A stretch of DNA of 64,000 nucleotides from Antedon mediterranea (Eukaryota; Echinodermata; Crinoidea; Comatulida; Antedonidae): assembly GCF_964355755.1 (NCBI RefSeq), contig NC_092672.1:37258501-37322500 (forward strand), read 5' to 3'. Shown here piece after piece: positions 1-13,606 of the stretch. Under the pieces are notes generated by a model, which worked only from the letters and a program-made list of their open reading frames with translations, searched no databases and was not told the DNA's origin. Made by a program: the position numbers and the translations under genes. Position 1 is the stretch's first letter, and every line of letters begins with the position of its first letter.

Positions 1-910
1 CTTGCTTTGAGGTTAGCATTTAATAATTATGAAAATGAGTATAAGTAGTCGTTCTACGTTGGCAATATTATGGTATGTTTATTTGCGCTGACAAAGAATA
101 TGATGGTGGATTATACTTAATAATATAGATAATACTAAGACAAATATTAAAGTATAATGAGATATGGGATTATTGTCGGCACATTCGCTTTGTGCAAAAA
201 CTATTAATTCAAATTAAAAAATAAACTTTAATTCTTATTAGCTTTACTTTGATCGTTCTGTTATTAACAAATGTTTTATCAAATATACAGATACAAAAAA
301 GTTAGTATTATTTAGCGACGTGAAACGCGCCACGCGATTACGCGATTACGCAGCGATTACGCAGCGATTCCGCGCTTGACCATATTTCTGAGCATGCGTA
401 GAATGTAGTCATGCAAATGCAACAGAACATTATTTAAGTAAAGTTACCATTTTTTACCGTTTTCTTAAATGAGAGATCCTGTCCGGGGATCCTGTTCAAA
501 CATCGTTAGCAACATGTTGCCAGGAGACGTCAGTGACGACAGCCAATGTTTCTATACGGTTCGCTGAGTAATAACAATGTTTAACGTAATTATCAAATCA
601 AATACATTATTGTATATTTATTGACAGTGAAGGATGCGGAATAATAATAATTAATGTGAATAGATTTGAATTACTAACATCATTAAAAAGAAGCGTGATA
701 AAACAAACACACGATAATTGACAATAACCGCTGGCAAGTCAATAAGTCATCGTATACCACCAATACGCTACTTTGATGAGCCGAGAGGTTCCCTAAATAA
801 AGTTATTGATTTTGGTACCGATTACAGAAAGAAGAATGAAGATTGTTTAATCGACTGTTTAAGAAAGATATCCTCATCTTTAGATTTATTTAACAAATAT
901 TAGGAGTAAA
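1..910. other. Non-coding 5' flank of the window
   Basis: I see no convincing gene here. A short GC-rich stretch near 320-375 repeats a GCGATTACGCA-like motif about three times, which is unusual for the AT-rich surroundings. Around 510-540 there is GTTGCC followed by GACGTCAGTGACG, which resembles an RFX half-site plus a CRE/ATF-like site. It could belong to a promoter of the receptor gene downstream, but no first exon can be fixed. A 61-codon frame at 718-903 needs a TTG start and has no recognisable features. Confidence 0.4.
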
Positions 911-1390
911 ATGCGTTTCATCATTCCTCTTATCAACACTTCATCATCAATCTTATCGACATTTCATCATCACTCTTATCAACACTTGATCATCACTTTT
1001 ATCAACATTTCATCATCACTCGTATCAAAATTTCATCATTACTATACTCTGATCAAAGCTTCATCATCACTCTTATTAACATTTCATCATCACTCTTATC
1101 AACATCTCATCATTACTCATATCAATATTTCCTCATCACTCGTATCAACACTTCATCATCACTCTCATCAACACTTCATCACTCTTATCAACATTTCATC
1201 ATCACTCTTATCAACATTTCATCATCACTCTTATCAACACTAAATCATCATTTTTATCGACATTTCATCATCACTCGTATCAACATTTCATCATTACTCG
1301 TATCAACATTTCATCATCATTCTTATCAACACTTCATCATCACTCTCATAAACACTTCATCACTCTTATCAACATTTTATCATCAACATT
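911..1390. repeat. Minisatellite, 23-24 bp unit (TTTCATCATCACTCTTATCAAC)
   Basis: About twenty imperfect direct copies of a 23-24 bp unit run head to tail. Units differ by substitutions and small deletions, and the strand is strongly pyrimidine-rich. An open frame of 110 codons across it is a by-product of the repeat (His/Ser-rich, no homology recognised) and is not called as a gene. Confidence 0.9.
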
Positions 1391-1908
1391 ATAAGTAATA
1401 CCATTCAATATAACAGAAATACGGTAAGGAAATAGGTCAGCAGAAAAATAAATTGTTTGTAAAACATAAATTTAAGCACTTAATCAGTGATGGCTGCTTT
1501 AATCATACAATGGATGAAAGAGGGGTTTTCTTTTTAGAAAAAAACTACTGGTGCTGCAAAGATCACAGATGTTTAGCTAAAAAACACTGTTGATTTAAAA
1601 ATATATCATCATATTAATGGCCCTACAACCTGATGAAATACAGGTTTAGTTTAATATTCATTAGATAATTTACCATTATGGTAATTACTGGAAATGAATG
1701 ATCCCTTGTTTAATTCCGAGGCCAACGTCACAGAATCGATTGTATATCATAATCCTTTGCATTCCCGTAGTAATTAACGATTATTCTCCATAGAATTCCA
1801 CAAAATCGGCGATTTTCAATCTTTTTTAACGCCATTGTCCGGAAGTTTTAAATGCCACGGAACTGTCATCTTCGGTGTGAACATTATAAAACAAACTTTT
1901 AGTTTCTT

Positions 1909-2005
1909 AAGCTCTGTCTACACTTATCAAACTAGTTTCACAAAAAAAGTGTGTTGTGCCCAAATATGGTATGATATAGTAAGTTTGACAGTGTAGACAG
2001 AGCGT
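1909..2005. mobile_element. MITE, GCTCTGTCTACAC family, copy 1
   Basis: The terminal inverted repeat begins GCTCTGTCTACAC and ends GTGTAGACAGAGC, around a short interior containing GTGCCCAAATATGG. TTAA lies at the left edge and GTAA at the right. At least five relatives occur in the window (4867, 13607, 14381, 29224, 34631). There is no coding capacity, so mobilisation would have to be in trans. TTAA-like edges suggest a piggyBac-type target but do not prove it. Confidence 0.8.
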
Positions 2006-2927
2006 AACTGTGTCTCCTGGATAGGGGTTGGCCGTGGTGTTAAACTATTCGTTTTACTGGAAAGTCTCCACTTTATTAGGGGTCCCATCAATAGGAGTTG
2101 TTCGTAGTAATATTTTCTATCATTCGTTTAATGCCCCTAATAATAAGACTTTCTCAACTGAGAGGTTCTCTGTAATCGGTGTAATTGCGTAGGCCTAGTA
2201 GCAGCTTACAATGTTTGGTCTACATTATATAGAAAACTGGTTCAAAGAATTATTTATCAAAATTTAAACTAAAATGACGAATGATTATAATGATCATTGT
2301 CTGGGTTTGAAATTAATAATTGTAAAAAAAAAAAAGTGCAATCTTGATAGATACATTTAAGAAACCTAGGGCGTAAAATGTGAAATAATACTTTATAGAA
2401 ATGTTAATCATCACGGTTTGTAACGGACCGCCGAGCTTATATCTAAGAATCTAGGATTGGAAAGATAGTGTAGAAATAGAGTATGACATTAAAGGAAACC
2501 AATGATTTATCTATGAACCACCAACCCTCTACATGAGTTCACACAAAACTTATAACAGACAATTTTGCTTATGTCTTTGGTTTTTGTTCACTAAAATCGG
2601 TTTTAATATTCCTGATCCTTTAAAGTTCAGTGTTACATCCTATAGACAAAACAATGAGTTCTATTTATGTTAGATTATTTTCCAATGAACCGTTCTATCA
2701 TCACATGATGTATGTATACAGTACTGCACTACTTTGAGAAAAGGGCTTAACAACATTTTTTTTTTCGAAATTGAGATTTTTGTTTTATTCGAATCTTGGG
2801 GGTAGGCCCTATACTATATCACTTGAATTGACCAGTTATCCTAAAATATACTATGAACTTTTGTAATGAAGAACAGAAACACGTTTTGATAAATTACTCA
2901 AAAGTAGCTATGTCTAAATAAGCCCTT

Positions 2928-3185
2928 TTCTCAAAGTACGGCAGAGTAGTCTTCACACCAGTATGGGACTACTGGACCGTTTTTAGAGATGTTTACCACT
3001 TGTTGGTCCCGATCCTTCACTAACAGTGTTAGTGAGAAGTTGAATAAATTAAATAAAATAAAAACTACGCCGAAAATATTTTCCTTTCTTACTGTTTTTT
3101 GTGTGAATGCAGCTGTGACAAGATTTGAACCCTGCAACTTGTAGTCGACAAGATCACAGCCACCAAGCAAACCAACTCTGTAAAC
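2928..3185 (-). mobile_element. tRNA-derived SINE, minus strand
   Basis: Read on the minus strand, the head contains an A-box-like TTTGCTTGGTGGCTGTGA (near 3175-3155) and a B-box AGGGTTCAAATCTTG (near 3135-3121), spaced as in a tRNA promoter. The acceptor stem does not pair, so this is not a functional tRNA. A non-tRNA body follows. The head resembles the SINE at 28.9 kb. A 79-codon minus-strand frame across it is incidental. Confidence 0.65.
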
Positions 3186-3468
3186 TGCGTTGGTTGACTT
3201 TCAGTGTAATCGGTAAAATGCGAGTGGTTGTCAACGTCAAAATTAATCTAACCGACTCCATTTATTAATTATGATATCCACAAATTGTATACTCCGATTA
3301 CATCAAAAGAAAGCACACACTGCCATTGGCAAAACGTAACATCAACACACAGAGAGAAACTGATTTGAATATTTTTAAGTAAGTCGTCGGCGGATTTGAT
3401 TGGAATCAACAGGTAGTAGTTGCAGCAGGCTAATTCTACTAACAACATCTTATTTTTATTTCAGGGCT

Positions 3469-6400
3469 ATGAGTTTTCTGACAATGATAATCAAGATCTT
3501 CATTATAATTGCATATTTGTCAGTAGGTAAGTAAACATTTCTTTAGATACAAATAGGCCTTTATTATAAATATAGTTATGTCTATATTTATATAACAACA
3601 TTTCAAATGAGCTGGTGTGTTATCACTTTGCTATTTTTCCATGCAAAATCATTATACTGGTGTAAACTCTTAATCTTTTAAACTGTAAAACTGTGTTCAC
3701 TGCATAAATATGGTGGTAATTTCTTACGTGTGCGCCGCGCACAGCACTGTGTTCACGCATGTCAGAAACGGCAATCGTTCGGACACTCACGTAACGCGCG
3801 CGTTATAATTGCTCACACAGATATTTTTTCAAATTTTACATATAAAACGTTTACCAAATTTGGCTTCCCCGAAGCAATTCGATTCAATTTAAGCTTAGAA
3901 TATTTCTAAAATTGAATGCGATTCAAATCACTCTCGATCATTCATGTCGTTAACGATTATCGAAATACATTCAGAAAAATCGATGTACATATTCTGTTAC
4001 TAATAGTCATATCATGTTCTTTGTGTTAATGGAGATAGTCAAAACTATGAAGCGATCTCATCAAAGGTCACTTAATACACTGCATATGACAGAACTTTTC
4101 AAATAGTATAAAATAACATAATCATGTCTATAAGATAAAATATAATTTTCTCCAGATTCGAACTGTGTAATGTGACCTAACTATAAAAGTATTGATTCTA
4201 ATATTACATTGAATAAGAAGCAGTATTCGTTAAAAGGATGGAAAATAATTATAAATTTACATAACAATCTATCAAAATATCGTATTAAGTCGATCAGGTA
4301 AGAGTAGGCTTAATAAGTTGCATGACGACGGAAATTATAGGGACAAAGTTTCAGATGTTGAAATGCCTGCAATATTCTAGTTTTTTTTAAGCAGAAAAAG
4401 TATCTCTGTCAAATGTAAAAAAAAATAAAAGTTTATTATATATACTGTATAAACATGGATTTGTAGGTTATTGCTACCTCTAAACTATGTTCTATTACCG
4501 TAACCTTTAACCTTTGCATGTATTACTTTAACCTTTAACCTCTCTTATATAGGGTCAGCTTTACGAAGTAATGAGTCAATGCTGACAGAGCAGCTACTTT
4601 TATCCTATGGTCCTCGGACAACTCGACCAGTAGATTTTAAAAATTCTACTGTAAATGTCACCTTACGGTTCATTGTAACGCAAGTTATAAACTTGGTAAA
4701 ACACATTTTCCTCATTTCATTAGGTCTAAATTATATTTATTTTTTAATTTTTATTGTTACATGTTTATGTCTCGTCATGTTGTATTTTTGTGAGGTTCCC
4801 TAATGCTTCGGCTGAATGGACAACCCTCGTAAAATATTGTTGAAATAAAATAAATAAATAAATAAAGCTCTGTATACACTATCAAACTGACAAAAAAGTG
4901 TGATATTCCCAAATATGGTAGTGATGTTTCCCAAATATGATAGTGATATGCCCAAATATGGTAGTGATATGCCCAAATATGGTAGTGATAATGTCATCGT
5001 ATCCATGGGCACACATCACATAAAGTTTAGTGTAGGCAGAGCTTAATTTTCACTTATAACAACTTTTCCAGTTTAATAAGTGGCGCAGAAACATTGGACG
5101 GTTACTCATAAGATATGATCATTAATGAATAATACTAAAAACAATGTTTGACTGTTCGCTATGTTAAACAACCGCCTACACTTTGCCCATAACTCCTAAT
5201 AGAAGCAATTTTGACGGTTATAGTTGATGTCTGTGACAACTATACAATGTTTTGAAAGCAAATTAATACATCTAATGGCTTATCAATCTTGCTAAAGGAA
5301 CATTTATAGATGATTAAAATGATATACTGATCATTTTCTACAAATACATTTAAAAGCAAAACGTCTAATTCTATCATATTGATGGATAGCCAAAGTTAAT
5401 ATGTGATTAGTGAGTCTTACTTAAAGTGGAGCTCCACCCAGAAAATTACTATTTTTCATACATTTCAATTATTATTTAAAAATATCATCCCCCATACTTC
5501 ATTTTTTTTTAAATTTTTTTTCAATGAGTACGAGTTTCTTGAAAATCACGCCTTTTTGCGTTTTGGGGGGATACCTTGTAATTTCCTATTCTTTTACATG
5601 CAAAAGGGGGGTATATTTGAATAATCCTAAAAAATTAATTTCTTCACTAAAAAAAAAATTTTAAATGTAGTTTCATGTAATTTTTCCAGATCTTTCTATT
5701 TCTGGTATAGTTATCGCGTATACATTGCGCAATTTTGCGTAAATAGACACTTTCCCCCGTTCGGGTCCAATTGGGTTTTTTATTTTGCTAGGGAGTATGA
5801 TCACGTGACATTTTTCACAATCACACTACTGCAGCTGGCGATCTGTTATTTTGTCGCGATGTTATTTTTGACGGGCAAAAAGTATATTAAAACATTCTGA
5901 ATGTGACCCTATCATGTTTCACAGTGTAATAATGTGATTATGAGACTTATTACTAAAATGTCAAATCTAACGAGATTTGAGAAAGATGTGGCTATATATT
6001 CAATAAAGCTAGGCCTAGGCCTACTAGAGTGTAGGTATGTACCGATGCTGCTTGGGCTCCAGCTGCTAGGCTGACACTCAGCAGTGAAGTTTGTTCTGCT
6101 GTCACCCAACCTCGGCCTACCCATATGGGCCATGATAGGGTGCCTGAATAGTTGCTTTTCAGTCAGGCCTAAGCTTCCACATCGCTTTACTACTCTTGTT
6201 CTGTATAGGATTTTGTGTTTCACAATTCTAATGTGCGAGAAAACCCAGGAATGATAAATGGAGCGAAACGACCAAGAATTTTTAAACCCATGAATGCATA
6301 TAGGCCTAGACAAAAAATTCAAGGCTAGCTAGGCTGAGCAGACGGCTTAGCTAGGCCTAGCTTAAAGTTAATAAACAATCTGATAAGATTATTATGCTGT

Positions 6401-9400
6401 TGTTGTACAGTGCAAATCATGAGGTTACAATACATGTAAATTATACCAGGGAGTTGCTCCCTGATTATACTGACATTTTTATCGGAAATATTACTTAGGC
6501 CTAAGTCGTATAAAATCGTATAAAATGTATTCCCCATTTTTCGACACATAATTTACCAAAGGGGAGACATTTCACCCATGCGTTCACCGGCGACTAAAAC
6601 GCGTCAATTGCTAAGTGTAACGCGTTTCGCGACGTATTGTAAACTAATAACCCCTAAGTTACTGAAAAAGTGTAATGTATTAAAAAACACTATTTTCTGA
6701 CCGATTTTTTGGAAATGAGTTTTTGGAAAATATTTCCGTATTTTCCCTGTTTTTTTTATGTAATCACTTTCAATTAAACATACTTAAACATAATATAAGC
6801 TGAGAAAGTCTGAGTGTAGCTCCACTTTAAGTAAAATAGTTTTCCATTTCGATCTGAATGATTTACAGTTAAATACATTGTTTAGTACCAAGATTTTTAT
6901 GGTGTTTTTTTTTTCAGGACGAAAAGGCGCAAGCTTTAACGGTTAATGGATGGTTTAAAATGGTAAGGGTTTCCTCTTTTGAACTCTTCAAATCAGAACA
7001 AAATAGTAGTACATGTCAATAAAAGTGCGGTCTTTAAATATATAATGATATTTATTACACGATATCATTGTATAAAACTAAATTAGATAGTAGGCATTAT
7101 GTTGTATTGTATTTACAATTTTTTTTTTTATTTTACAAAATGTTATCTACATACAATACTACAGTTATTATGTTGTCCAGTTACTGTCTAAACAGATAAA
7201 CTTTACTTCTATTGTCCTTAAATAACATGCTGATTTTTTTTTTCTTATGTAACGACAAATATCAATGAATAATCAGATAAATATTAATGTTTCTATAAAA
7301 TGCTGTTTACACTGAAAGACAAACCCACAACATCCCACGGATTTGGACAAATTAATTATGGTAATATTATGCTAATTTAATTATAGCGATTATGCATTTG
7401 GACAAGGACTAATAATCCATTGACAAGACCAAAATAAAAGAAAATAATATTCCGTTGATTACAATAACGCATCAAGTATTTTAATAGTTATTTTAGTTTA
7501 GTTTATTAAATATTAAAATCAGTAAAGATAATCCTGAGCAATAAATATTACATTATTCTATGGTATTAGAAGCAACAACATTTACATGATGGATAAAAAA
7601 AAAGGAGAAAAATGCAAGAGCATGTCTATCGAGCCCAACAACATTTTGGTGTAACGTCAGGCTAACTCAAAGATCTTCGGCTTAACTTAATGTTATCTCT
7701 ATGGTCTCACTTCGACAAATTAACAAAGAAAAATGTATAGTGTTATGAAACAATTACGGAGACAACACGTATAGGGTCCGACAAGGACTAATTGAGTCAA
7801 CAACATTCAAGTCAAATTTGGTAGCTTTGAATTCTGCGCTCAACTAAACAAATACTAAGTATATTATAAATATTAAGTATATTATAAATATTAAGTATAT
7901 TATAAATATTGTTTATTAATTAACACAGTGTTATTCTATGTACAGATATGGACGGATCAGAGATTAATATGGGACGAAAATGATCAAAATATTAAAGATA
8001 TATTTGTTGAAAAGACTGATATATGGCTTCCAGACATTACCTTATACAATAAGTAGGTGGAACTATTAGTCTTTATCTGATTCTTTATGCCTGAAGTACG
8101 ACAAGGATTTCATTTCATTATTTATTCGGTCTATTTCAGTATATACATAACAAAAAAAACTGAAATTGGGGAGACCAGAGTCAACCTAAGTGAACTTAAT
8201 CACTATAGCTGAGCCGGTTGTGTAAGCAAATGGCACTAAAACAACTAGTAAATATACTAAAGATCGTGCCAATACTATTTATAAACAGAAATTACAACTT
8301 CTAAGATGTCCGCAGTAGACCTCTAACCTAATGGTTTATTGTTGGGTTTAAGGAGGCTGTGGCTGTAGTAGGTACTTTGATGTATGCTAGAAGAACTAGG
8401 CCTAGTCATGACCATCCACCTTTCTTATTATTCTCTGTATTTGCAATGTAAATTTACCAGTAAACGAATTATGCTAAACAGCAAAAATCCAAATCCGATT
8501 AGTATACTAAATAATTAAACATAAACTAAACATCTAGGGACGCATGCACACTCTCTCTGTCCATATTCATTACGAAATTCATTGAAATCAGAGCAGGCGT
8601 GAATGTGTCCTTTTAAACTGTTAAATTGCCCTGCTATTCCAAACACATTGCTCCTATTTAATAAACAATTTATCTATATTTCTTAGTTTAATTGCCATTA
8701 TGATTATAGTATAAATGCCTGTATAATATTACATTAAATAAACCAATTATGCAAATTAATTAAAGAAATGAGAAGTCAATTAAAAGCAGCAACAAAGTAT
8801 CAATGATAATTATAATTTTATGTTCAATGATATTCCCAGGAGTTGGTTGCTATTATAAGCAATTCTCAATAGCATTTGGTTAATCTTAAGCTGCAAACGC
8901 ATTAGCTAAACATAAAGTAAACTATTATGCTGTATTAATTATGCCGCATAAGATAATGTCGGCTTATCATTTTCATTAGTAAATGTGACATCCATTTTGG
9001 AACCTCAATAGTTATAATGTCACTAATATCTAAATACTGTCTTATTATTTGTAAATTTTGCAAGTATACTATATTATATGTTATGTCTTTCAGTCATGTT
9101 AATGGTGACGTATGTTCACTGTAGGGTAAATAGAATAAAACATATAAAAAAAATAATAATATTGGGTTAGATAAATTGACATGTAAGCCGAGTAGCCTAC
9201 ACCATAAAATTGTCCCAATATGCATGATGTACTCGACTATGGACAAATTTAATCGTCCGGCTAGGAACAATGAGAATGGTAAAAAGTGGTATGTATATAT
9301 GACTAAAGGAACATGAACAGAACTAGTTAAAATCGTGTTTTTTCCAACTTCTTTCTTTTCATAATAAAACAAAAATAAATTTACTTTCTTTTATTTCTCT

Positions 9401-12390
9401 CGAATCTCACTAGAGGGGAAGTACTGTTATTAAATATAAACAGGATCTTTTTTCTTCTTTAACAAAGTTGATTTTGAATGAATGAATCATTATTGTTTCA
9501 GCATTGATGGTCAGTTTGAACGACAAAAAGAAGATGTTTTCCTTCGAGTGACCTCTGATGGCACAGTCACGTGGGCTTCTCCATCAATCTACACAAGTTC
9601 TTGCAGGATGAACGTTAGAAAATTTCCATTCGACAGCCAGCTCTGTACCTTAGAGTTTGGGTCCTGGACGTACGACGGCTACGAGCTAAACCTCATGACA
9701 GTTACGGGAAGAGACGCCGAACAAACCGAATTCACTGAAAACGGTGTATGGGTATTGACGTCTGTAAACGTTGCCAGACAAGTTCGCTACTTCAACTGCT
9801 GTCCAGAACCTTATCCGATCTTGACATATAGCCTTAAGTTAACCAGGCGTTACGAGTTCTATCTTGCTAACATATTACTACCTTGTATATTACTGTCTTT
9901 TCTTTCAATGCTGGTGTTTTATCTGCCACCAGAGAGTGGTGAGAAGATTTCCTTTGGAATGACCACTATTCTCGGATTACTGCTTTTTCAACAAATGATT
10001 GCTGAAACCTTACCTCCGAGTGCGGACAATGCTCCGATTATAGGTAAATACACAAACATTACCATATATTCCTACATTAAAGATGTATTGTCACCCAAAA
10101 ACATGAAAATGAAGATTAATTAAATAAGCCAATGTCACTATTTTATGCTTTAAATTACAGTTTTTCAGGTAACTACATTTTTTACAGTAATGATTTCCTC
10201 TCAACACAGTTATAATGGCAATATTTCATCGCTTGCGCGAAATAAATTTAAAACAATTGTAACTTCTGGGGAATTTTCCTAATTCTGTCAATTAAACGTC
10301 CGTTCGGTAAAATCACTCGATACTGATCGTTTATTGAAGAGATTTAGCTATCAGACGTGACAAAGTTAACAGGTGTGATTAATGACTTTCTTAATAATGT
10401 TCGTGTTCGACTTAATTATCTACACGTTTAAATCGAACAAACAAATCGGTTGTCAGATATACTTGAATAGACTAATCAAACGAAAGGATTTATCTGGCCT
10501 TTAAACGAATACAATCGGAATAATATTATTTAAGTTCAAGGTAAAAAACGCGTTTCAGTAGAATTCATTCCAACAACATTTATTAACGTCCAAAACACAA
10601 ATAGTAACAAAAACAACAATGGCAAGAGATAATAAAGAAAATGAACGAAGGCAGATCTCAGAAAGATTTGAATCTTGTGAAGAGATTGCCTTTACAAATT
10701 TATTTTTTTTAAATAGCAAATTTAGAAAAGAATAAATAAATAAAGTATAGGCCTAGAATTGTACACTAATAATATTATAATCATCGCAGATAATGAATCA
10801 AGGCAAAACGCGATATATTCTTCGTATCTGAAAACGCGTTTTCTGTACTGTTTGACGAATTTCCACAATTTAGTTTTCAACAGAAAAATCAAAGGAAACC
10901 AATTATATACCTACAAAACCAAAATTCATTAATTAAACACAATTCAATAAAAACAATTGTTTCTCAATTTAAACAAGCTGGTAGGATGTAGAATGGATAC
11001 CGTGCTTTCGTCGTCGGGCTTATTGAATATTCAATATATTTAATATATCTCGGTAACTTTATTTAAAACCAACCGATGAATAGTAAAATAAAATAAATAT
11101 TGTTTGTTTGTTTGTTTGTTTTATTGCAGCAAATACAAAAAGAACGTTAATAATCTGGCTTAAAAAGCTAAACTATGAACTAAAAAAAATAATTGTATTT
11201 CTTCTTTCTGACGATAATAATTGTTTGAAAAATATAACATGGTAGTGATTGAAAGGTTGACCCTAATTGTATATCAACTGACCTTTTTACACTTTCTTTA
11301 TACCCTTATATCCGATAATGACCTTATAGTGCAGCAGTATAAAATGTGTTGATTGCAGTAAAAAGGCACTCTTAGGGTTTTAGCTTATTTATCTTTATTA
11401 CAAATAAATGCTTCATAAGATCATCAAACAATAATATGAACAAAAATTATGTTTAGATACTGTTTTACATTACGTGCATTGTTGGGTTCGAAATACCTAC
11501 CCCGCACTGCTTTAAGCTTGGTTCGCGACGCAACGCAAGGACGTAACGCAACGCAAAGTGATTGACTAATCACAAGCAATGGATTATTCGAACAGTGACT
11601 TGTCGTTGGTTAACTCGCTTGCGTTGCGCGTGCGCCCTTGCGTTTCGTCACTAGTTGGAACCAAGCTTTAAGATCGGTTCCCAAATACGTAAGCACGCCG
11701 TAAGCAATTTGACCAATCACGACGCAATTTATTATCTGAAATGCCTCTTACATTGTGCCTACGTCACGGCGGCGCAACAAAGGTGGCTTTATATATTAAT
11801 CAAAATGATATGGCTACAAAAAAAAAACAAACGACGTACTGAATTATTATTATTACACAATAACAAATTAAAGAAAACTCTTCTTTTTAAATTAATTTAC
11901 AGGAACATATTTCACTTTTATCATCTCGATGGGATGTGCATCTGTTCTGGTTACCTCAGTCATTCTAAATATATACTGCGGGAGCAGCGAGCGACCAATA
12001 CCCGACTGGATCAGGATACTCGTATTGGGAAAATTGGGCGCCATAATCGGCCGTCAAAATGCAGATGCTAAAAAGAAGAAGGCCTACAATTTGGTTGAGA
12101 AGAAACCACAAGATGTAGCAACAGACCTTTATGAAAACAATATTCGAAGCGATACAAACGATTTTTGTGGTGATATCGGTAAATCTGAAGTAAACATTAG
12201 TCGACCAAGGGGTTCGGCCAGGAGAAAATCCTACGATGAAACACACTCGAATGCTGGAGGCTCGAAACAAAACGATGGTTTTGAAGGCCAGTGGCGAGAA
12301 GTTGCAGTCATTTTAGACAGACTTTTTCTAATCATTTCATTAATTATTGTTTCGATTGCAGCCGTTCATGTTCTTATCTCAATCGTATAA
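3469..12390 (+). CDS. Nicotinic acetylcholine receptor subunit, alpha type (receptor gene 1)
   Basis: Six coding exons: 3469-3526, 4553-4695, 6918-6962, 7946-8052, 9502-10043, 11903-12390 (1,383 nt, 460 aa; every junction GT-AG and in phase). It encodes a cation-selective Cys-loop channel subunit of the plasma membrane. A signal peptide (MSFLTMIIKIFIIIAYLSVG) is followed by the ligand-binding domain. That domain has a 13-residue Cys-loop (CRMNVRKFPFDSQLC), loop A WLPDITLYNK, loop B Trp in GTVTWASPS, and vicinal cysteines in NCCPEPYP, the mark of alpha subunits. M1-M3 lie in exons 5-6, a short cytoplasmic loop follows, and M4 is C-terminal. M2 keeps the GEK motif, Leu 9' and Glu 20', with Gln at 15' and 16'. 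Position 15' Gln recalls alpha9/alpha10. The loop C residue two before the Cys pair is Phe where vertebrate alpha subunits have Tyr. The closest vertebrate class is uncertain. Confidence 0.95.
4740..4866 (+). mobile_element. LINE 3'-end fragment with (AAAT)n tail
   Basis: The sequence TTGTGAGGTTCCCTAATGCT continues into a run of AAAT repeats, like the 3' ends of jockey/L2-type elements near 13.0 kb and 33.6 kb in this window. No coding part is present. It lies in intron 2 of receptor gene 1 and abuts a MITE on its right. Confidence 0.5.
4867..5046. mobile_element. MITE, GCTCTGTCTACAC family, copy 2
   Basis: It starts GCTCTGTATACACTATCAAA and ends TTTAGTGTAGGCAGAGCTTAA. The interior holds four tandem repeats of an approximately 20-bp CCCAAATATGGTAGTGATAT motif, more than other copies have. 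The family therefore also varies by internal expansion. Confidence 0.8.
5421..6830. mobile_element. 1.4-kb DNA transposon with TTAA edges and AGTGGAGCT inverted termini
   Basis: The left end reads TTAAAGTGGAGCTCCACCC and the right end GTAGCTCCACTTTAA, so TTAA flanks an inverted repeat AGTGGAGCT(C/A)CAC(C/T)CAGA. The interior is about 1.38 kb and contains a stretch rich in AGGCCTAG (5995-6360). Two short minus-strand frames (136 and 74 codons) show no transposase motif I recognise. TTAA targets are typical of piggyBac and Kolobok, and this looks like a non-autonomous member of such a group. It sits in intron 2 of receptor gene 1. Confidence 0.75.
7856..7909. repeat. Three perfect 18-bp tandem repeats
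   Basis: TAAGTATATTATAAATAT is repeated three times in intron 3 of receptor gene 1, shortly upstream of the exon 4 acceptor at 7945. Confidence 0.9.
11509..11669. mobile_element. MITE, AAGCTTGGTTC / CGCAACGCAAGG family
   Basis: The left arm starts AAGCTTGGTTCGCGACGCAA and the right arm ends with TTGGAACCAAGCTTTA. The two arms are long imperfect inverted repeats. The centre carries an ATCACAAGC...GACTTGTC palindromic core. It belongs to the family clustered at 23.7-24.9 kb. It lies in intron 5 of receptor gene 1. A degraded partial relative follows immediately (about 11,671-11,780). Confidence 0.7.
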
Positions 12391-13606
12391 AACAGGCACA
12401 GTATCATGCCTGGAAACAATAAACAGGCCCTGTTAAAGTCACATGGTCAGTATATCAAGTCGATAGTAATGTGTAGTGGTGTAATAATTTAAATTTTTAT
12501 AAGAAAAAAATGTCTGTATTGTATGTTTAAGATAAAACTAGTTTAAGATTAATCAACCGAATAGCTGTTATCATAATTGCAATATTTGACTTTAATAGAA
12601 TACCTGTATAACTATAGTAATGATACATTTCGCATGTTCGAATTCTGTCAATAGATATTCTTTCCCAATAGGACAAATCGCAAAGACCTCGACCAATCAC
12701 AAGCGACAGAATGTTCTGCGTCTTATGATTGGTCAATTATACTTTTACTGCGTGTACGTACGTCATTGATGTCCTATAAGTAAGAACACAATAGACATTT
12801 GATTTTGTACACCATCATGCATAACTATTCCAACAATCCGTTAATTACACTTACCAGAGAAATTAAATATTGCTTAGAACCTAATCACAGGCTGGCTGTG
12901 ATATTTGCATATTATCAAACTAACAATACAAACGAAAATGACTTTTATAATCATTCATTTAACTTTTATATTGTAAATTTTTAAGCCTTTAATATATTTT
13001 ATGTCATTTGAATATTTAATATTTTATGTGTTGTACTGTATGTTTGTTTTATCGAGGGCCCTGAATGATCAGTTCTATTAGGAACTGAATAGGCTACCCT
13101 CAGTAAATATGGTAATAAATAAATAAATAAATAAATTCGCGTATTCAAGTCCAGTTTAATTACATTCTATAGAATTACGTCATAGTATAAAGTAGGTCCG
13201 TATTTTTATAAGGTATATATAGATTTCATATCATGAATTATTCATTAAACTTCTGAATTATTCATTTTCCAAAATTCTGTACTATATCTGTACTATTTTA
13301 AAAATTGTATATAGCTGTATACATGACAAAATTATCTCCAGAACTGTGATGGCTTGTAAATATCTATAAGTACACAGTGTATGTATGATTTGCCGCATTG
13401 TTGTCCGTAACATTATACTGGTAGGATTAAATAAATTATATTCAGAAGTCTTTTATTTTAGTTTTATGATGTAAGATGACCTGCTGATTGTTATATACTG
13501 TGATTACTTGTCTATATTTAGGTAAGCAAGAAGTTACATTGTTAGATAATACGTGATAGTCTCGGACGGTACGGTACATTTGAAAGCAACTTCCCAGGTC
13601 ACTTCT

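Larger units (their letters stand above)
1391..3464. other. Non-coding DNA upstream of receptor gene 1
   Basis: No coding region is supported. It contains a MITE copy (1909-2005) and a minus-strand tRNA-derived SINE (about 2928-3185), both listed separately. The motif TTTGAGAAAAGGGCTTA occurs at about 2733 on the plus strand and again in inverse orientation at about 2918. This suggests two 3' ends of one repeat family facing each other. The 3' end of this stretch is the splice acceptor (TTTCAG) before the first coding exon of the receptor gene. Confidence 0.5.

Noticed and set aside
718-903. 61-codon open frame upstream of the minisatellite
   Set aside because: It needs a TTG start and shows no recognisable motif.
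911-1243. 110-codon open frame
   Set aside because: It is produced by the 23-24 bp minisatellite and has no signal, domain or splice context.
5912-6549. Minus-strand genes of 136 and 74 codons
   Set aside because: They lie inside the TTAA-flanked element, lack transposase motifs, and contain low-complexity AGGCCTAG stretches.
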